Below are positions 36,183 to 47,740 of a DNA stretch of 64,000 bases, in pieces. The stretch lies in the NCBI GenBank assembly GCA_951217055.1, contig OX578283.1:26473427-26537426 (forward strand). The letters are read 5' to 3'. This stretch comes from Gerris lacustris (taxonomy: Eukaryota > Arthropoda > Insecta > Hemiptera > Gerridae). The position numbers and the translations under genes were made by a program. The notes below the pieces were generated by a model. That model ran no database searches. It was not told the origin of the DNA and saw only the letters and a list, made by a program, of their open reading frames with translations. Positions within the stretch are counted from its first letter, which is position 1, and each line of letters opens with the position of its first letter.

Positions 36183-36306
36183 TTTAAAGTACAAGCTTTC
36201 AGATGGTATACTTATTTATTGCAATAAAAAATGCCTTACACCTGAAAAAAATGTGGGAACCTTATTTTTTTCTTGCCCTACGTATTAAGAGAAATCTTGT
36301 CCGAGG

Positions 36307-36599
36307 TATCTCGATTTCTGTGCGTTCGTCTGCCAGCCATGCCATCCATATTTTTTTAATTCAAATGCACAGATACCTTAATCCTTCTTCGTGTATGTTA
36401 ATCTAACGGAAGAAATAAATAGAAGAAATGATAACGCCTGCCTGTTTTACTTGGGTACGAATTCGTTAAAAATACTATCAGCATTACAAATAATTGCTTC
36501 ATGGAGAGTCCTGTTGCAATACTTCATTAACCATAAACACGATTAGATCGAAGACATTATTGTATTCAGTGATCTATGACATGGGGTAGTAGGATAAGA
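36307..36599. other. Unassigned DNA
   Basis: Nothing supportable. Confidence 0.4.
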
Positions 36600-36800
36600 T
36601 GTAATGTAAGATGTCTCTGAATGTTTGTAAAATTTCAACTAACTAAGGGGGGGGATGCAATTGAAAGAGTGCCGTTGACAAAGGTGTGAAATAAATTCTA
36701 TAACAGGGGAAATAATAAATTCTGTTACCGAAATTAAGAATTTGCGTTAAAAAGGCATTTCTGTATTAATGCCTAGAGTGAAAGAAAAAAAAACCGATCG
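36600..36800 (+). repeat. R9 repeat, first copy
   Basis: GGGGGGGATGCAATTGAAAG, TTGACAAAGGTGTGAAATAA and TCTGTATTAATGCCTAGAG match 43625-43855 in order with moderate divergence. Confidence 0.6.
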
Positions 36801-37194
36801 CCTGTTGGAAATTAAACTGTAAAACATTAAAATGATTATATTTTGAATAGTAAATTAACCTGACAATGAAATTTAAGTTTACAAAAACCATCCATGTTAA
36901 AAATGAAATCATTGTAGTGTTTATAAGCTTTCAACTTATATTTCCAGCATATCTTAGAGTACTAAAATTAATTTTTGAAGGAATAGAATTAAGACTAGTT
37001 ACATTAAAATAGAATTGTAATTGAGTTAAATATAGAATATATGGATCGTCGCTTAAATAAAATAATAACAATCACAAATAAAATAATTAAATTCACTTTT
37101 TTCAGTTTATGGAGACAGTACATAAAATTTAGAGCTAAAATTAATTACTCGATCTTGCCTAAGATTATGATTTTTAACGTATATGCCGAGTTGC
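36801..37194. other. Unassigned AT-rich DNA
   Basis: Nothing supportable. Confidence 0.4.
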
Positions 37195-37300
37195 TTTAAC
37201 ATCATTTTAACATTTTAGCTCCAAGGGTCTGCTCAGACTACAGATATTTTGTAAAACCACTTTTGTTTGGCTCTAGGGGCCTCAAAACGTAAAAATCTAA
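37195..37300 (-). repeat. R3 fragment
   Basis: GGGTCTGCTCAGACTACAGA, AAAACCACTTTTGTTTGGC and GGGGCCTCAAAACGTAAAAA match the first third of R3 (11850-11950, reversed). Confidence 0.6.
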
Positions 37301-37920
37301 AAAAAATTAATTAATCAAAATTGAATTTTCACGCCTTTGCAAAACTTTTACACTTTTAATTTAAGTCCGTAAATAGTTGATATTAAAAGGCATTCATTTT
37401 ATTTATCTATGTGTAAATGTGAATAATCAAGAAGTTCTACACGTTTAATGTACTAAATAAAAATACTTCACTTAAAAAATGGCATTCTTCAAAAGATAAA
37501 AAAAAAATCATAAACATTATTTACTAAAAATATCACGGTGAGATCTTACCAGAGAAAGAAACAAAAAAGAAAAACTCATTTATTTTCAACGTAAATATCA
37601 AAGTTTATGTATTTCTTTCTGCACTCCTCTTTCATCATCTTTTAAAATATCAAAGTAACAAAACAGAAACAAAAAAACGAACAGAATAAATAAAAAAAGA
37701 AAACACATTGTTTCTTTTAAGTTTTTTTTTTTTTTTTTTTTTTTTTTTATTCAAAGTGAGAGGAGAACTTAGTATTTCAATATTCTTTAACTTTTCTGGG
37801 CTTTAAATAAACTTTTTTCTTTTAGTTTTCAGTGCATTTTCCTAAAACAAGTATTTTCTTTCTTTTAGAAGAATATGGATTTTTGTACTTTTCGAATAAT
37901 TGTAATTAAAACTATATATA
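37301..37920. other. Unassigned DNA with poly-T
   Basis: A poly-T run of about 27 lies at 37722-37748. No gene. Confidence 0.4.
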
Positions 37921-37921
37921 C

Positions 37922-37945
37922 ACCTCTTTCTCTCTCTCTCTCTCT

Positions 37946-38013
<68 letters not shown>
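37922..38013. repeat. (CT)n-(TA)n compound microsatellite
   Basis: TCTCTC units at about 37922-37947 pass into about 32 TA units. The 61-codon reverse frame across it is an artefact. Confidence 0.9.
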
Positions 38014-38017
<4 letters not shown>

Positions 38018-38489
38018 ACGCACGCACACATATATAGGTACCAATGAAATCAGCTAACTTCCTGATTACGTCTTGTATGGTACATAAAACTTACTTACAT
38101 AATGTAACAACTATACATAGCATCTATAACATTGTTATTATTTCTTTTTTCTTATTTAGATGTAATCTTACTTTTTATAAATTTTTTTTGTATTATACAT
38201 GATACCGAAAATAATACAATGAACAGAGAGTCAGTTTAGTGGATTAATCTTCTGTCATATAAAATATTACTTTTTTTTATTGATTTCTGAGAAAATATCA
38301 GAAACCGGTTTCCATTAGGGTACTTTTTTTATTCTAACATTGCTGTCATATGCAGAAATTGAAAACTGAAAGAAAGAATCAGTCAGCTTAAGATATTATT
38401 TGCGGAGGGAGAAGAGGAGGAAAAAACGAGAAAACAAACCAAATTTAAACAGTTTTGAAATATTATTTTCTCTGAATTAAAATTTAATA
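38014..38489. other. Unassigned AT-rich DNA
   Basis: Nothing supportable. Confidence 0.4.
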
Positions 38490-38505
38490 TTAATTTTAAC
38501 TCTTA

Positions 38506-40026
38506 TATGGGTCATTTTCAAATAAAATGTACCTTTTCTGTCCCAAGATTTTACAATTTTATTGTAACTAAAAAAATTCATATTAATGATAAATAAAAAA
38601 CCTTTAGGTTTATTGATCAGATGTCTGTTTATTATTGCGTTAATCAGGGTCATTTTATGGCTTATAAGGTGAAAATTTCTTGCTTCAAAAAATTTTGATA
38701 TTAAAAAGTGTAATGAGTGTTACGTCCCACAGTAGTTTTGATAACATGTAATGTGATTTTTATTCATTTTTTCATAAGTTTTTTTTTTCATTATATTTTT
38801 GTTTTAACCAATAAAATATCCAAGTTTATATAAATGGGATAGGAAAAAATATAACTTTAGTACAAATCTAAACAAATATATTTATATGTATGTCCCAAGG
38901 GTTTTGAAATGAGTGTTACCGATAAGAGTTGGCAGAATTAGACGGTGAGTATAAAAGAAAGAAGGAGGGATTAGGGTTTGTTTATGTTAAGAAGACATTT
39001 AAGTCAGTAATCAACGACTTTTTAGATTGATAGAACTTTTTTCTTTTCTACAATTAATATTTCACTAAAAAAAAATGGTGAGTATTTTTATTCATTGTAA
39101 TGAGTGTTACCATCATTTTTTGTAGTTGTAATCAACATTTATTTATGTTATTAATATGATTTAGTAGTTATTAATTAATACAATCAGTACTCATTAAATT
39201 GGTTTAATTATGAAACATAGTTTCCGAGGAAAGATTTTTTTAAGTTAAAAATGTAATGAGTGTTACCTGTAATGAGTGTTACTATACCGTTAGTTCTACA
39301 ATACTGTATATTTTAAAACTTTAAAAAAATGATTGAGTTTAATGTTTTTACAAAAAATAAAATTTGCCGCATGTAAACAAAAATGGTAAATAAAAGTTTA
39401 ATGTTTAGTTTGTGTTAAAATTAAATTTTTTCTAGGTCCAATATATAAATGTGTAATGCGTGTTACCATAATGTAATGAGTGTTACTTGAATAACAACAA
39501 ATTCTTATGGGTAGCCGTATCCAAATATATTTTTAATAAAGAAAAATTATTTTTTTCTTCTTCTTTATAATAAAAACTTTTATCACAATGCACTAAAAAC
39601 GTATCCTTTACATTTTTGAAGCTTTGAGGAAATATAAAAAAGATAATAAATGTAACACTCATTGCTTTTTTTAAAAAATTACAAATATTTTAGGTCTAAA
39701 AAATATTTCTGGTGGGATAAAAGAGAATATTTACGTCATATATGCAATTTAGTAACGTTTCATAAAAACAGAGAAACAAAATCTAAAAAAATACCGTTTT
39801 TATGATATTAACACTCATTACGACAAAAATGTGATTTTTTTATGTATATATGGTCATATGTATGTAAATAAATTTAAAAACTGACTGTTCTTGAACGAAA
39901 ATGTCATCATAAGTCCCTGATGTGTCAGAATAATCAATATTATCATGTCTAAGGCTTATTTTAATTTTCTATAAAGTAGCCAAACTGATTTCCCTAAAGG
40001 TACATTTTATTTGAAAATGACCCATA
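38506..40026. mobile_element. Tc1-like element with 14-mer array
   Basis: TATGGGTCATTTTCAAATAA at the left and its exact complement at the right form terminal inverted repeats of about 30 bp, with TA on both sides (38504-38505 and 40027-40028), as expected of the Tc1/mariner group. The 1521-bp interior encodes no transposase I can see. It carries nine copies of GTAATGAGTGTTAC or close variants: forward at 38710, 38906, 39097, 39253, 39269, 39453 and 39473, and reverse at 39652 and 39808. Removing the element leaves a continuous left end of the surrounding foldback element. Confidence 0.8.
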
Positions 40027-40028
40027 TA

Positions 40029-41262
40029 CGTATGTCCCAGGATCGACTTGACGATAAGTGAAATGACCAAAAAATGTAATTTTTCGACAAAAAGTCATTC
40101 TTGATCATCCCTCCTGCACGTCTACAAATGAAGATTTATCGCATTCAAAATTTTGTTCCATGTAACCTGTTCCCAAAAATTGCGATTTTTAAAATCACAC
40201 AAGAGGGAACTGGTCGAAATTTTAATTTTATGAAGTCATTCTTTATAAAAATAATATGTAAATATCATTTGTATTTCCTCCCCCTCCCTGCTTATCGTTT
40301 TTTTTTTAAAAAAAATCTAAATTTAAAAAAATGAGGTGTCATTATGAAGATCGTGTTGAGTACAACAATGATTGTTCTTGATTATTTGGGTCTCTTAAGG
40401 AAAATTCAAACGCCTCATTATTAGCGATATTTCGATCCTTTATATTCGATATTTCGATATAAGTTGAAGTAGGTTGTACAAATGTGTTGTTTCTTGGTAA
40501 TTTGATATATTTCGATGTCTGAGATATTGTTAAATAATAGTGTAATTTTTAATTCTTACAGAGAATCTGTAAGATTTAATTAAGTCTTTAAAAATATATT
40601 TACAGAAAACAATAACTGTGACAATGTAATCAGCTAATCAGCTTGAGAATGATCCAAGGAGGGATTGAAATATCGCAAATGTGAGACTTTTCCTTAAAAG
40701 ACCCAACTGATCAAGAATTTATACTACGAGGAACAATCTACTAATACATCAATAATTGTTGATTAGACATTTTTAGTTAGAATAATGTAAAAGAATAGAA
40801 AAATATTATTATTTACTAAATAATAATATTTTTATAAAAATGTTTCAATAAATGTTATGTTAGTAATGGTTTATAAAATTAATTTACTTCAATTTCTGCT
40901 TTATAATAAATTTTTATTTAATCAAAAAGGTCTATTTAACAATATAACGATACCTCATTTTTAAAAAAAAAAATGAGTTAAGGGGGAGGGGCGAAATACA
41001 AATAATCATTTTTTTGTATTTTATTAATTATTGAGAAAAATATAATTTTTTATAAAGAATGACCATAAAAATAAACTTTTTTTTTTTTTTTTTATTGACT
41101 AACACAACTACATAAATTTTAATGTTATAAGTGTTATTGATGTACATTGATGTTTTATGGGCGGGGAATTACATGGAAAGGATATAGTCCATTGGCTAGT
41201 CCTTTTGGCGTGAATATTTTAGAATATAACAATAAATCATTTTATAATAATATGGAAAAAAC

Positions 41263-41305
<43 letters not shown>

Positions 41306-41506
41306 TAATAAAAATAAACTTAAAATTAAATTTATACCAGTTCCCTCTTGTCCGATTTTAATAAATCGCAATTTTTGGGAACATGTCACATGGAACAAAA
41401 TTTTTAATGCGATAAATCTTAATTTGAAGACATGCAGGAGGGATGATCAAGAATGACGTTTTGTCGAAAAATGACATTTTTTGTTCATTTCACGTATCGT
41501 CTAGTC
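40029..41506. mobile_element. Foldback element with very long inverted repeats
   Basis: GTATGTCCCAGGATCGACTT at 40030 is matched in reverse at 43080-43105 (beyond the hAT insertion), and 40050-40345 is matched in reverse by 40950-41500 (shared blocks include CATTCTTGATCATCCCTCCT and CAGTTCCCTCTTG). A further inner pair lies at 40370-40450 and 40660-40740. The element is therefore almost a single long hairpin with its centre near 40550. No coding sequence is recognised; the 77-codon frame at 40101-40334 is in the arm. It is interrupted by a retro-insertion (41066-41320) and by the hAT element. Confidence 0.8.
41066..41320. mobile_element. Short retro-insertion with (AAT)n tail
   Basis: ATAAAAATAAACTT occurs at both edges (about 41065-41078 and 41306-41320). 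Between lie a T run, about 180 bp of unique sequence and (AAT)n at 41264-41304. The left arm of the foldback element lacks this segment, so it is an insertion. A repetitive tail plus a 14-bp duplication points to a SINE or truncated LINE. No tRNA or 5S head is visible. Confidence 0.6.
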
Positions 41507-43079
41507 CAGTGTTTCTCAACCTTTTTGTACCGGTGGACCACTAGATAGATTCCTTCTGTACCCGCGGACCACAATCACCCCCCCCCCCCCCCATCCTCGG
41601 CCCACCCTTACCCGTCTTAAAATATTATTTAATTTATTAATAGTTTGTGATATTTTATCATATTGTTAAATGTCGCGTATTAGCAACAATTAAACGTGTA
41701 ATCTATTCATAAAATATTTTCCATGGGTCAGTTCTACAATAACAGATTACTAATAAGATTAACAATAAGCGCAATAAATAATATTAGAATCAAACGGATC
41801 TGCGGTGAATATAGTAATATTTGTAAACGTTTTATAAGGCCCCAAATGTCACAAATACCTAGGACTTATAAAAATTAACTCTATTTCACGTGCATACGAA
41901 TTTTATTGAGTACACATTATACTTGGTTATACATAGAAATGCACTTGCGTTGAGTTACAAGTTCTTTAAAGATATGACTAATGTCATTTAAAAAAATGAA
42001 AATTATATTATCAATGGCTACCTTGATCCTGCATTTCATTGCACAATTTGTCAATATTTGGCTTAAAAGTAGTCAAATGTACACATACATAGGTAGGTAC
42101 ATATGTAATGTGTTTATGCACATGTGTTCACTTATATACCTACATAAATTATAAACCTCAGGTTTATTGCCACCTTCTATATATGTATTAATAATAGTTT
42201 TTCAATAGATGGATGAAAAAGGTGTAGTTAAAAAACGATTATATGTTTGTGGGAGACGTTTCGACCCTACATAGATCACCATATAATAAAAAATTAAATA
42301 TACAGCACAATTGTAATAGATTGGCTTCTACAATTTTAACAAAGTTTTAAAGAATATGTAATTGATATGATGGTTTGCATTTTATTATTTTTTAGTCAAT
42401 AAATGGACTGAGGATGACCTTGTGTAGGGTCGAAACGTCTCCCACAAACATATAATCGTTTTTTTAAGTACACCATTTTCATCCATCTATTGAAAAACTA
42501 TTAAATTATATTCCTACTGAAAATCACAAAAGTACCAATAGGTACATAAAGAACAAACGTTAATTTACACAATGTAAACAGGATAAGAAAAAACTGTAAA
42601 CAGAACAGTAACTCACGTAAATGAGACTAGTCTTTGACACAGTAAAGCATGGTATGTTGACTAAAACTAAAATAAAAATGAAATAAGTAATAGGTTGAAA
42701 AATTATGTTTTATAGATAGTAGGGGTATGTAGAGGGGTTTGGCATTACTATGAATTTACAGACAAACCTCGACAAAAAAAATTGCAGTGTTAGGTGCAAA
42801 AGGGGCTAATGAAATGTGATAGAATAGAAGGCCCTGTGTTAAGTTTAGACTCTTCCTGGTGACTGGTGAAAGACCTCTGTGACGCCTTTTTGGATTTATA
42901 CCTCGGACTAGCTCTGTCGTATTTTATTCAAAATTTAATTCTATTAGCTGTAGATATTTGACTCGATACATTTAATTATAAAATATATTTCTTGGTTGTT
43001 TTCTTAATCTTTCCGCGGACCACCTGGAACAGTCCCGCGGACCACATGTGGTCCGCGGACCACAGGTTGAGAATCACTG
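41507..43079. mobile_element. hAT element, 1573 bp, non-autonomous
   Basis: It starts CAGTGTTTCTCAACC and ends GGTTGAGAATCACTG, classic hAT termini, with a perfect 8-bp duplication GTCTAGTC (41499-41506 and 43080-43087). Sub-terminal GCGGACCAC blocks occur near both ends (41565, then 43016-43065 in a palindromic cluster). A C run lies at 41578-41592. No transposase frame is visible. A 310-bp palindrome (42193-42502) sits inside. The insertion splits the right end of the foldback element, so it is younger than that element. Confidence 0.9.
42193..42502. repeat. 80-bp-arm palindrome with hammerhead-like motif, inside the hAT element
   Basis: Arms 42193-42271 and 42423-42502 are near-perfect inverted copies (AATAGTTTTTCAATAGATGG at the left end). 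At 42408-42439 the plus strand reads CTGAGGA-T, GACC/GGTC stem, GAAACGTC. The GGA before it can pair with TCC after it. The reverse arm repeats GAAACGTC on the other strand with a degraded CTGANGA. It has the same design as the palindromes at 5.2 and 13.5 kb. Confidence 0.75.
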
Positions 43080-43105
43080 GTCTAGTCGATCCTGGGACAT
43101 ACTAT
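43080..43105. mobile_element. Right terminus of the foldback element
   Basis: TCTAGTCGATCCTGGGACAT is the reverse of the left terminus at 40030-40050. It lies immediately after the hAT target duplication. Confidence 0.8.
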
Positions 43106-43132
43106 ATAAGAATTATTATATGGAAGAAAAAT

Positions 43133-43170
<38 letters not shown>

Positions 43171-43624
43171 TTCTAGGCTAGCTTAAAAAAGAAGCGGCTT
43201 TTACAAGATGTGGTCCTTCTTCAAATAGGTGATACGGAAATACAGCCAAACATGATTGAATCAAGTTAAGCCTCCGACTACCGGAGCCAGAATCAGGAAA
43301 GGAGAAATTAATGGGACACTGTCTAGTTACTTCTTAAACAATGAGTTCACGAATGTAGAAATTAAAATTATGAAGGTAAATTACAAGGGTCAAGCCCATT
43401 GTAAGACAACAAAGCCTATTTTTATTATTCATTGCTTTCTACGTTACAGCAAGAATAAAAAAAAACTGTCAAACGTGACAGAGAAAAAATAACAAATTAC
43501 GTCACAGAGCGCCCTGTTTCAATACTACTTCATCATTTATCAACATTCATTGTTACAGTATCCGGAACTTTAAATGAAAGGAAAACCTGTATTAAAAGCG
43601 ATCTATGCTGCGAGGTTGTTCGAA
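43106..43624. other. Unassigned DNA with poly-A
   Basis: A 31-base A run lies at 43137-43167. The 78-codon frame at 43256-43492 has no recognised motif. Confidence 0.4.
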
Positions 43625-43855
43625 AACATGAAAGTGTTCTCTGAATGTTTTAAACATGTCAAATGTCTGAGGGGGGAATACAGTTAAAAGAGTGTTCCGT
43701 CGACAAAGGCGTCAAATAAATTCTTAATTAAAAAGCTTTACCTGGTCCAAAGCATAGAGGAAAACAATGAACTGTGAAGAGGTATTCACATTCACCGGTG
43801 GCTTCTGTATTAATGGCTAGAGGGAGAGAGAAGGATGAGAAAACCGATCTAACAT
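43625..43855 (+). repeat. R9 repeat, second copy
   Basis: TTCTCTGAATGTTT, GAGGGGGGAATACAGTTAAA, CGACAAAGGCGTCAAATAAA and CTTCTGTATTAATGGCTAGA match 36600-36800. Confidence 0.6.
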
Positions 43856-45595
43856 AGGAAAGAGTTATAGCTACCACGAGTTATGTATGACTAAAGACTG
43901 GGGTATATCGTTAAATGAAACTAACCAGCCAAATACCAAGACCATAGAATTTTAAATATGCATTAACAAAGAACTAAAAGTATTTACAAGAAAATAAATA
44001 TTAATATGACTTGAATTAATTTGAAATATTATAAAATGAATCCTTTCATCTCTTAGAATGTAATTCTTAAATTATAGTGGAACCACAACTTCTTACTCGT
44101 TACAAAATTGTCCAATTAAATGTAGTAGCACTAAATATTGCAATCTTATTTAGAAATTAATATATCATTAAAAATTGATGTATTTAAATAATAAATACGT
44201 ACTTTAGAAATACAATTGATATTTAATTTAGAGCAAATTATCTTATGAATAAAATATCGAAAAATAGTACAAAATTATAGTATGAATGACTGTTGCTCTT
44301 GGAATCTATATATTTAATTTACAAACATACTATCTATTCTCCCTTGAAATTAAAAGCATAATTCGGTAAGGTATTAGTGTATTAGATACTAAAATTAAGC
44401 AAAAGTACCTCTTTTCTCTAATTCATACTGGGTATCATCAAAAATTAAGCGTACTCGAATAGTTTAATGTCAAAGCTAAAATCAAAATGAAAAAAATTAT
44501 TATATTTGTATTGTTATTATCCCCAAGGAAAAAGCATTTTTGGGGGTCTTCTAGTGAATATATGTTAACTATTCTATTTTTATATCAATAAAGTTTATTA
44601 TTATTATAATCAGTGATATATGTCAACTGACACTGCTTCGAATCCGAGAGAGGAGTAACATATACCGCATTAATGATCACATCGACTAAGACTTTTTTAG
44701 ACTTAAGGGATCACAATACGTATATATACTAATCGAAATCTAAAAATAAAATTTTCAAATCTTCGTAATAATTTTAATTTATATTTACATATTTTCTTTT
44801 GAGAAAGTGGAACATTGGACACATTGAACAACTTACATGACTCAAAGACTCAATCTTTATTAGAGTCATGGTGTGATTTCATTAAAAATGAATCAACAAC
44901 ACACAAAAAAAAATAAACAAATATTTATTAATTATGGTTTCATTATAGCTTTAAATTATAAAAGCAAAAGAATTAATTTATTACTGCAATGTTGTTACCT
45001 TTATGTTTATAATTATTCCCCTCCTTTAGCTATTTAAAATCCACAATCGTGCGCAAATAAATTAATATCAGAAATGAAGAGAGATATGGTGGCTGACAAT
45101 TTGCAATAAAAAATATGTATGAAATATAAAACTCAAATACAGGTATAATGAACTCGGTCGGTAATTATTTTATTCACGTACGCTCATCCCTAAGGTACGT
45201 AGAGGAAGGGGGTTCCGCACAGAGATATGGCATTTAGCATATTTGGACGTACCCCTTTTCCTCCACCTCTAAGGATCGATATCGCGTGCCTCTGATTGCC
45301 ATCATAATTTAAACTGAAAAAAAAAATATAAGGGGAGAGGACAGGGAGGAATGGAGCTTTTAAAATTCAACCATAACTCGACTAAACGGGTGAAGGGAAG
45401 GGGGTACAGAATACCTCGTATATTAAACAAGAAGTCACCATGAAATCTACGGGTATTTTTGGCGTGATAAAAATACGGTAAGTAAAAATGATTTAGGTTG
45501 TTTTTTCAATGTCTAAACAGGCCCCTAATAGATTTTTTTTCAGCGCATTACGGAAAAACGCAGTATATTTGTTAAGTTATACTGTTTAAAAAATC
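43856..45595. other. Unassigned AT-rich DNA
   Basis: A small inverted pair, ATGACTC/GAGTCAT, lies near 44837-44868. 45180-45290 is locally GC-richer. No gene or RNA is supported. Confidence 0.4.
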
Positions 45596-45992
45596 TAAAT
45601 GTTGATTTTAACAAAATCGGGTCGAGACAACTAAGACTAACTTTCCCATACAATCTCGGACCTTGATTCTAGAAAACATGAATATATTGTTATCTATACA
45701 GAAGGATACACGTTTTGATCCGCTAGTTGTGACAGTAAGTACCTTTAGGAACCCTCCTATAGAACCTTCCAAATGAAGTGAGAGTCTCATCTGTAACTAC
45801 CGCCTACTCCAATCATCCTTTTAAAATTATCGGCCCAGTAGTTTAGGCTCCACGCGTCTGCACAGACGACAGACTGATATTCTTAAAAACCACTTTTTTG
45901 AACTCAGGGGACCTCAAAACGTGTAAATCCATCAAAATCTCAAAATGTTCGCGCCATCACAATAATTTTTCTTAAGAAAGTAAAAAAAGGTG
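45596..45992 (-). repeat. R3 repeat, internally shortened
   Basis: GGCCCAGTAGTTTAGGCTCC, GTCTGCACAGACGACAGACT, AAAACCACTTTTTTGAACTC and GGGGACCTCAAAACGTGTAA match R3 in reverse. The other end (GTCGAGACAACTAAGACTAA) is at 45620. The middle is replaced or strongly diverged. Confidence 0.75.
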
Positions 45993-47394
45993 GCAAACTG
46001 TTTTACATTTAATTTAATTATACGCATCAAATAGAACTCCAATATCTGTCTGAACGGATGTTTCATCCTACTCTCAAGTACAGCAGCGTAATCTTTGACT
46101 TTAGCCGACATACTAAAAATATAATTAATAATTGAGATATACCTTAGAAGTTGATGAGGGAATTAGAACGGATAAATAGAGTCAAGAACATGAAAGTAAT
46201 CAGTCATGAAGGAAATTTGGACATGAAACGCTAGAAATAATTATAACACTGTAACGAGCTGAACACACAATAATGTGGATTTTATTAGAGAGATAACATA
46301 CTATTCTTTACCGTGAACATACCAAGTTAAATAAGACTGCAACTAACCACAACAAAAACAAATACCTGAAACAATTATTACCTTACTTTTCCTATTTTAT
46401 TCTAGTTATATAATCTGAAATAATCTAAAGATTGTATACGTTAACGGGCTAGCATATCAAGACTTAATACAACATAAATGCAGGTTTTCTTACTTGTTAA
46501 AGTGGGTTGCCCTTCCGTTTTGTATCTTTGACTAAATATTGTTATCAAAGCAAGAACAGAAAAGTTTATTAACTTAGACAGTTATTCCAAAAAATCTATT
46601 ACTTCATATATGGTGGATGACGTATAATATACGAAGAGATTCATGTAGAGAGAAAGCCGTCTTTATAAATAATAATAGAACTGATAAGAATCGTATTAAA
46701 TAGTTCGAGTTAGAAACTCGAAATAACAAATAAAATAAAAGAATAAAGAGCTAAAAAAAACAACTGTTTTTAAAAGCTCCCGAATAAAACCCCTTACTTT
46801 TTATAGCTGAATCGTATAGCTATAGTCTTAAAAAAAAATCTATTTTCTTCTAAATAGTCTTTTGAGATTATAAATTTCGAATATTACTGGATTTTCTAAT
46901 TCCAGTTACCTATGAATTACCATAGAAGTGCCGCGAGGAATCTTCTTTGAAAGACCACAGCAATACGATTCAGCCATAAAAAGGAAGGTTTTTCATCCGA
47001 GAAAAAGTTTTCTCGAATAAAAGGGCTTTTTCCAAGGTCAGGAAGATATTAGGTAGTAGATTTGTTTAAACCCTTAAACATTTATTTATTAGTCCTGAGA
47101 TAATTGACTGTTCCAGACTTTTAGGGCAGATAATCGGATCAAATTGCTATTCTTATTTTTTCTATGGCCCAGCAGATAGCTGCCAATTATTTTTTGTATA
47201 TTTTAAGTAACAGCAGAAATACATACGGTTTTAGGGGGTGGACACAAAAAATGTTAATGTTATTTGAAAAAATGTTAATCTCTTTAACACCTTTCATTTG
47301 ATACCGATACCGTATTCAAGATTAAAAATAAAATCTGGACATGAATTTTCCTCCGTTATGGATTTGAACCGCTCATAATTATGAGTTCGCCGTA
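45993..47394. other. Unassigned AT-rich DNA
   Basis: Nothing supportable. Confidence 0.4.
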
Positions 47395-47740
47395 TTAGCG
47401 AACTTTCGAAGAGAATTTAGCTATTGAAATGGCTTCGACATTTTTGTAATGCGAATTTTTTAAAATTTTCTCCATGACAATCCGTTTTAGACTATTCTTT
47501 ATCGATTGCTGAAATTTAAAACTTTTTTATGTATGTGTATATGTATATGTACGTATGTATGTATATATGTATTTATGTATAAATGTATGTGTCACTCCAG
47601 ACGATATCTCACCCTAGGATACACTTAAAAAATCCAATCAAATGATGGTCAAATGATTGATCCAATCAAATGTGACAGACAGACACATGAACTAAACTAA
47701 AAGGGTTTTTTTTTTTGGTTTTACCAACGAAACCCTAAAA
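47395..47740 (+). repeat. R1 end fragment
   Basis: GAAATGGCTTCGACATTTTT, a (GTAT)n run and CACTCCAGACGATATCTCAC match the reverse of 17450-17640. A poly-T and TTTTACCAACGAAACCCTAA follow. Confidence 0.7.

Larger units (their letters stand above)
35645..36306. mobile_element. Head-to-head dimer of mariner 3' halves
   Basis: The two sides are inverted copies. The outer ends CCTCGGACAAGATTTCTC (35645) and its complement (to 36306) enclose TAGGGCAAG...GGTTCCCACAT and its complement, which look like mariner 3' termini. Each half carries the C-terminal part of a mariner transposase reading outward from about 36028. Because the match continues past the putative termini into about 25 bp of flanking sequence, this is an inverted duplication of a genomic segment, not simply one element with inverted repeats. 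The 5' halves are absent. Confidence 0.8.
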
